The notes under the pieces were generated by a model. That model was not told the origin of the DNA and searched no databases. It saw only the letters and a program-made list of their open reading frames with translations. Of a stretch of DNA of 16,102 bases, positions 15,312 through 16,102 are shown piece after piece (the stretch's first letter is position 1; each line of letters starts with the position of its first letter). The stretch comes from an uncultured Acetobacteraceae bacterium. GTDB lineage: Bacteria > Pseudomonadota > Alphaproteobacteria > Acetobacterales > Acetobacteraceae. Made by a program: the position numbers and the translations under genes. Where the stretch lies: positions 1 to 16,102 of the forward strand of contig CALGVL010000234.1 of NCBI GenBank assembly GCA_937930165.1, in the 5' to 3' direction.

Positions 15312-16102
15312 TCACTCCAGCCCCACCAGGCCCCGCGCGAAATCCCTTGCCTTGAAGGGGCGGAGGTCCTCCGCCTTCTCGCCGACGCCGACCATATGCA
15401 CCGGCAGGCCGAATTCCTGTGCCAGCCCCACGACCACGCCGCCCTTGGCACTGCCGTCCAGCTTGGTCACGGCGAGGCCGGTGACGTCCACCATCTCCTT
15501 GAAGATCTTCGTCTGCTGGATGGCGTTCTGGCCAGTGGTGGCGTCCAGCACCAGCAGCACGGAATGCGGCGCTGTCTCGTCCTGGCGCTTCAGCACGCGG
15601 ACGATCTTCCGCAATTCATCCATCAGCGCGGCCTTGTTGTGCAAGCGGCCGGCGGTATCCACCAGCAGCACCTGCGTCCCCTGCTGCTTCGCCGATTTCA
15701 GCGCGTCGAAGGCAAGGCCAGCGGCATCGGCGCCGGGCTTGGCAGGCGCATAGACCTGGCAACCGGTGCGCTCGCCCCAGATCTGCAATTGCTCCACCGC
15801 GGCGGCGCGGAAGGTGTCGCCGGCGACGAAAGCGCAGGAGAGGCCGCGATCGCGGTAGATTCGGCCGAGCTTGGCGATGGTGGTGGTCTTGCCGGTGCCG
15901 TTGACGCCGACCACCAGCACCACATGCGGGGCGTGGCGCGGCTCGATCTCCATCTCCTTCGCCACCGGGGCGAGGATGGCGGCGATCTCCTCGGCCAGGG
16001 CGGCCTTCACCTCCTGGTCCGTGACCTCCTTGCCGAAGCGGGTGCGGCGGAAGCTCGCGACGATGCGGCGTGAGGCGGCGACGCCGAGATCGGCGGTAAT
16101 CA
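15312..16102 (-). CDS. ftsY: Signal recognition particle receptor FtsY, C-terminal part (5' end off window)
   Basis: About 262 residues of the NG domain are visible, and the frame stays open to the last base of the window, starting ITADLGVAASRRIVASFRRT. GTPase motifs are G1 GVNGTGKTTT, the SRP-specific insertion segment DTFRAAAVEQL, DTAGR, TKLDG and the closing GVGEKAEDLRPF. FtsY docks the ribosome-nascent-chain-SRP complex at the inner membrane translocon; both it and Ffh hydrolyse GTP on handover. The acidic N-terminal A region lies outside the window, so its length cannot be judged. It is followed directly by the small secreted-protein gene. Confidence 0.96.
   Translation of the reverse strand, partial: ITADLGVAASRRIVASFRRTRFGKEVTDQEVKAALAEEIAAILAPVAKEMEIEPRHAPHVVLVVGVNGTGKTTTIAKLGRIYRDRGLSCAFVAGDTFRAAAVEQLQIWGERTGCQVYAPAKPGADAAGLAFDALKSAKQQGTQVLLVDTAGRLHNKAALMDELRKIVRVLKRQDETAPHSVLLVLDATTGQNAIQQTKIFKEMVDVTGLAVTKLDGSAKGGVVVGLAQEFGLPVHMVGVGEKAEDLRPFKARDFARGLVGLE

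Overview
The window is a GC-rich, gene-dense chromosomal segment with short intergenic gaps and several overlapping start/stop junctions. Gene content (fdxA followed by carD, the S4 protein after a large helicase, a STAS-MlaE/MlaF/MCE/lipoprotein operon, FtsY) points to an alphaproteobacterium. The pgk sequence and the genes around it look most like Rhodospirillales, possibly Acetobacteraceae. That placement is inference from protein resemblance, not from a search.

Region 1 (1-3940, + strand) carries the C-terminal part of a Suv3/MgpS-like helicase, a translationally coupled S4-domain RNA-binding protein, a TerB-like protein, the 7Fe ferredoxin FdxA and the CarD-family transcription factor. 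carD is preceded by an extended -10 promoter and a roughly 245-nt leader with an AT-rich inverted repeat. It is followed by a perfect 12-bp terminator hairpin.

Region 2 (3981-10230, - strand) reads from right to left: a SAM-dependent methyltransferase, then a six-gene Mla/Mce-type envelope lipid transport operon. The operon holds a STAS-MlaE fusion permease, MlaF ATPase, one MCE-domain MlaD protein, a PqiC-like auxiliary lipoprotein, a secreted Sel1/TPR protein, and a membrane-anchored PCu(A)C-like protein that has lost its copper ligands. The last two members are the least explained part of the window.

Region 3 (10355-11920, + strand) has phosphoglycerate kinase, then a short stretch with a direct repeat, a 10-bp GCAA-loop hairpin and a doubtful small ORF.

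Region 4 (11933-16102) has a lipoprotein alpha/beta hydrolase (-), a divergent pair of overlapping + genes (Nudix hydrolase, secreted proline-rich protein), a convergent creatininase-family hydrolase (-), and ftsY (-, N-terminus off the window) followed by a small secreted protein of unknown function.

Most of the window is core housekeeping DNA. I see no insertion sequences, phage genes, CRISPR arrays, tRNAs or rRNAs, and no strong candidate for a wholly new defence or mobile system. The best leads are the two uncharacterised envelope proteins at the end of the Mce operon, the carD leader, and the structured intergenic stretches.
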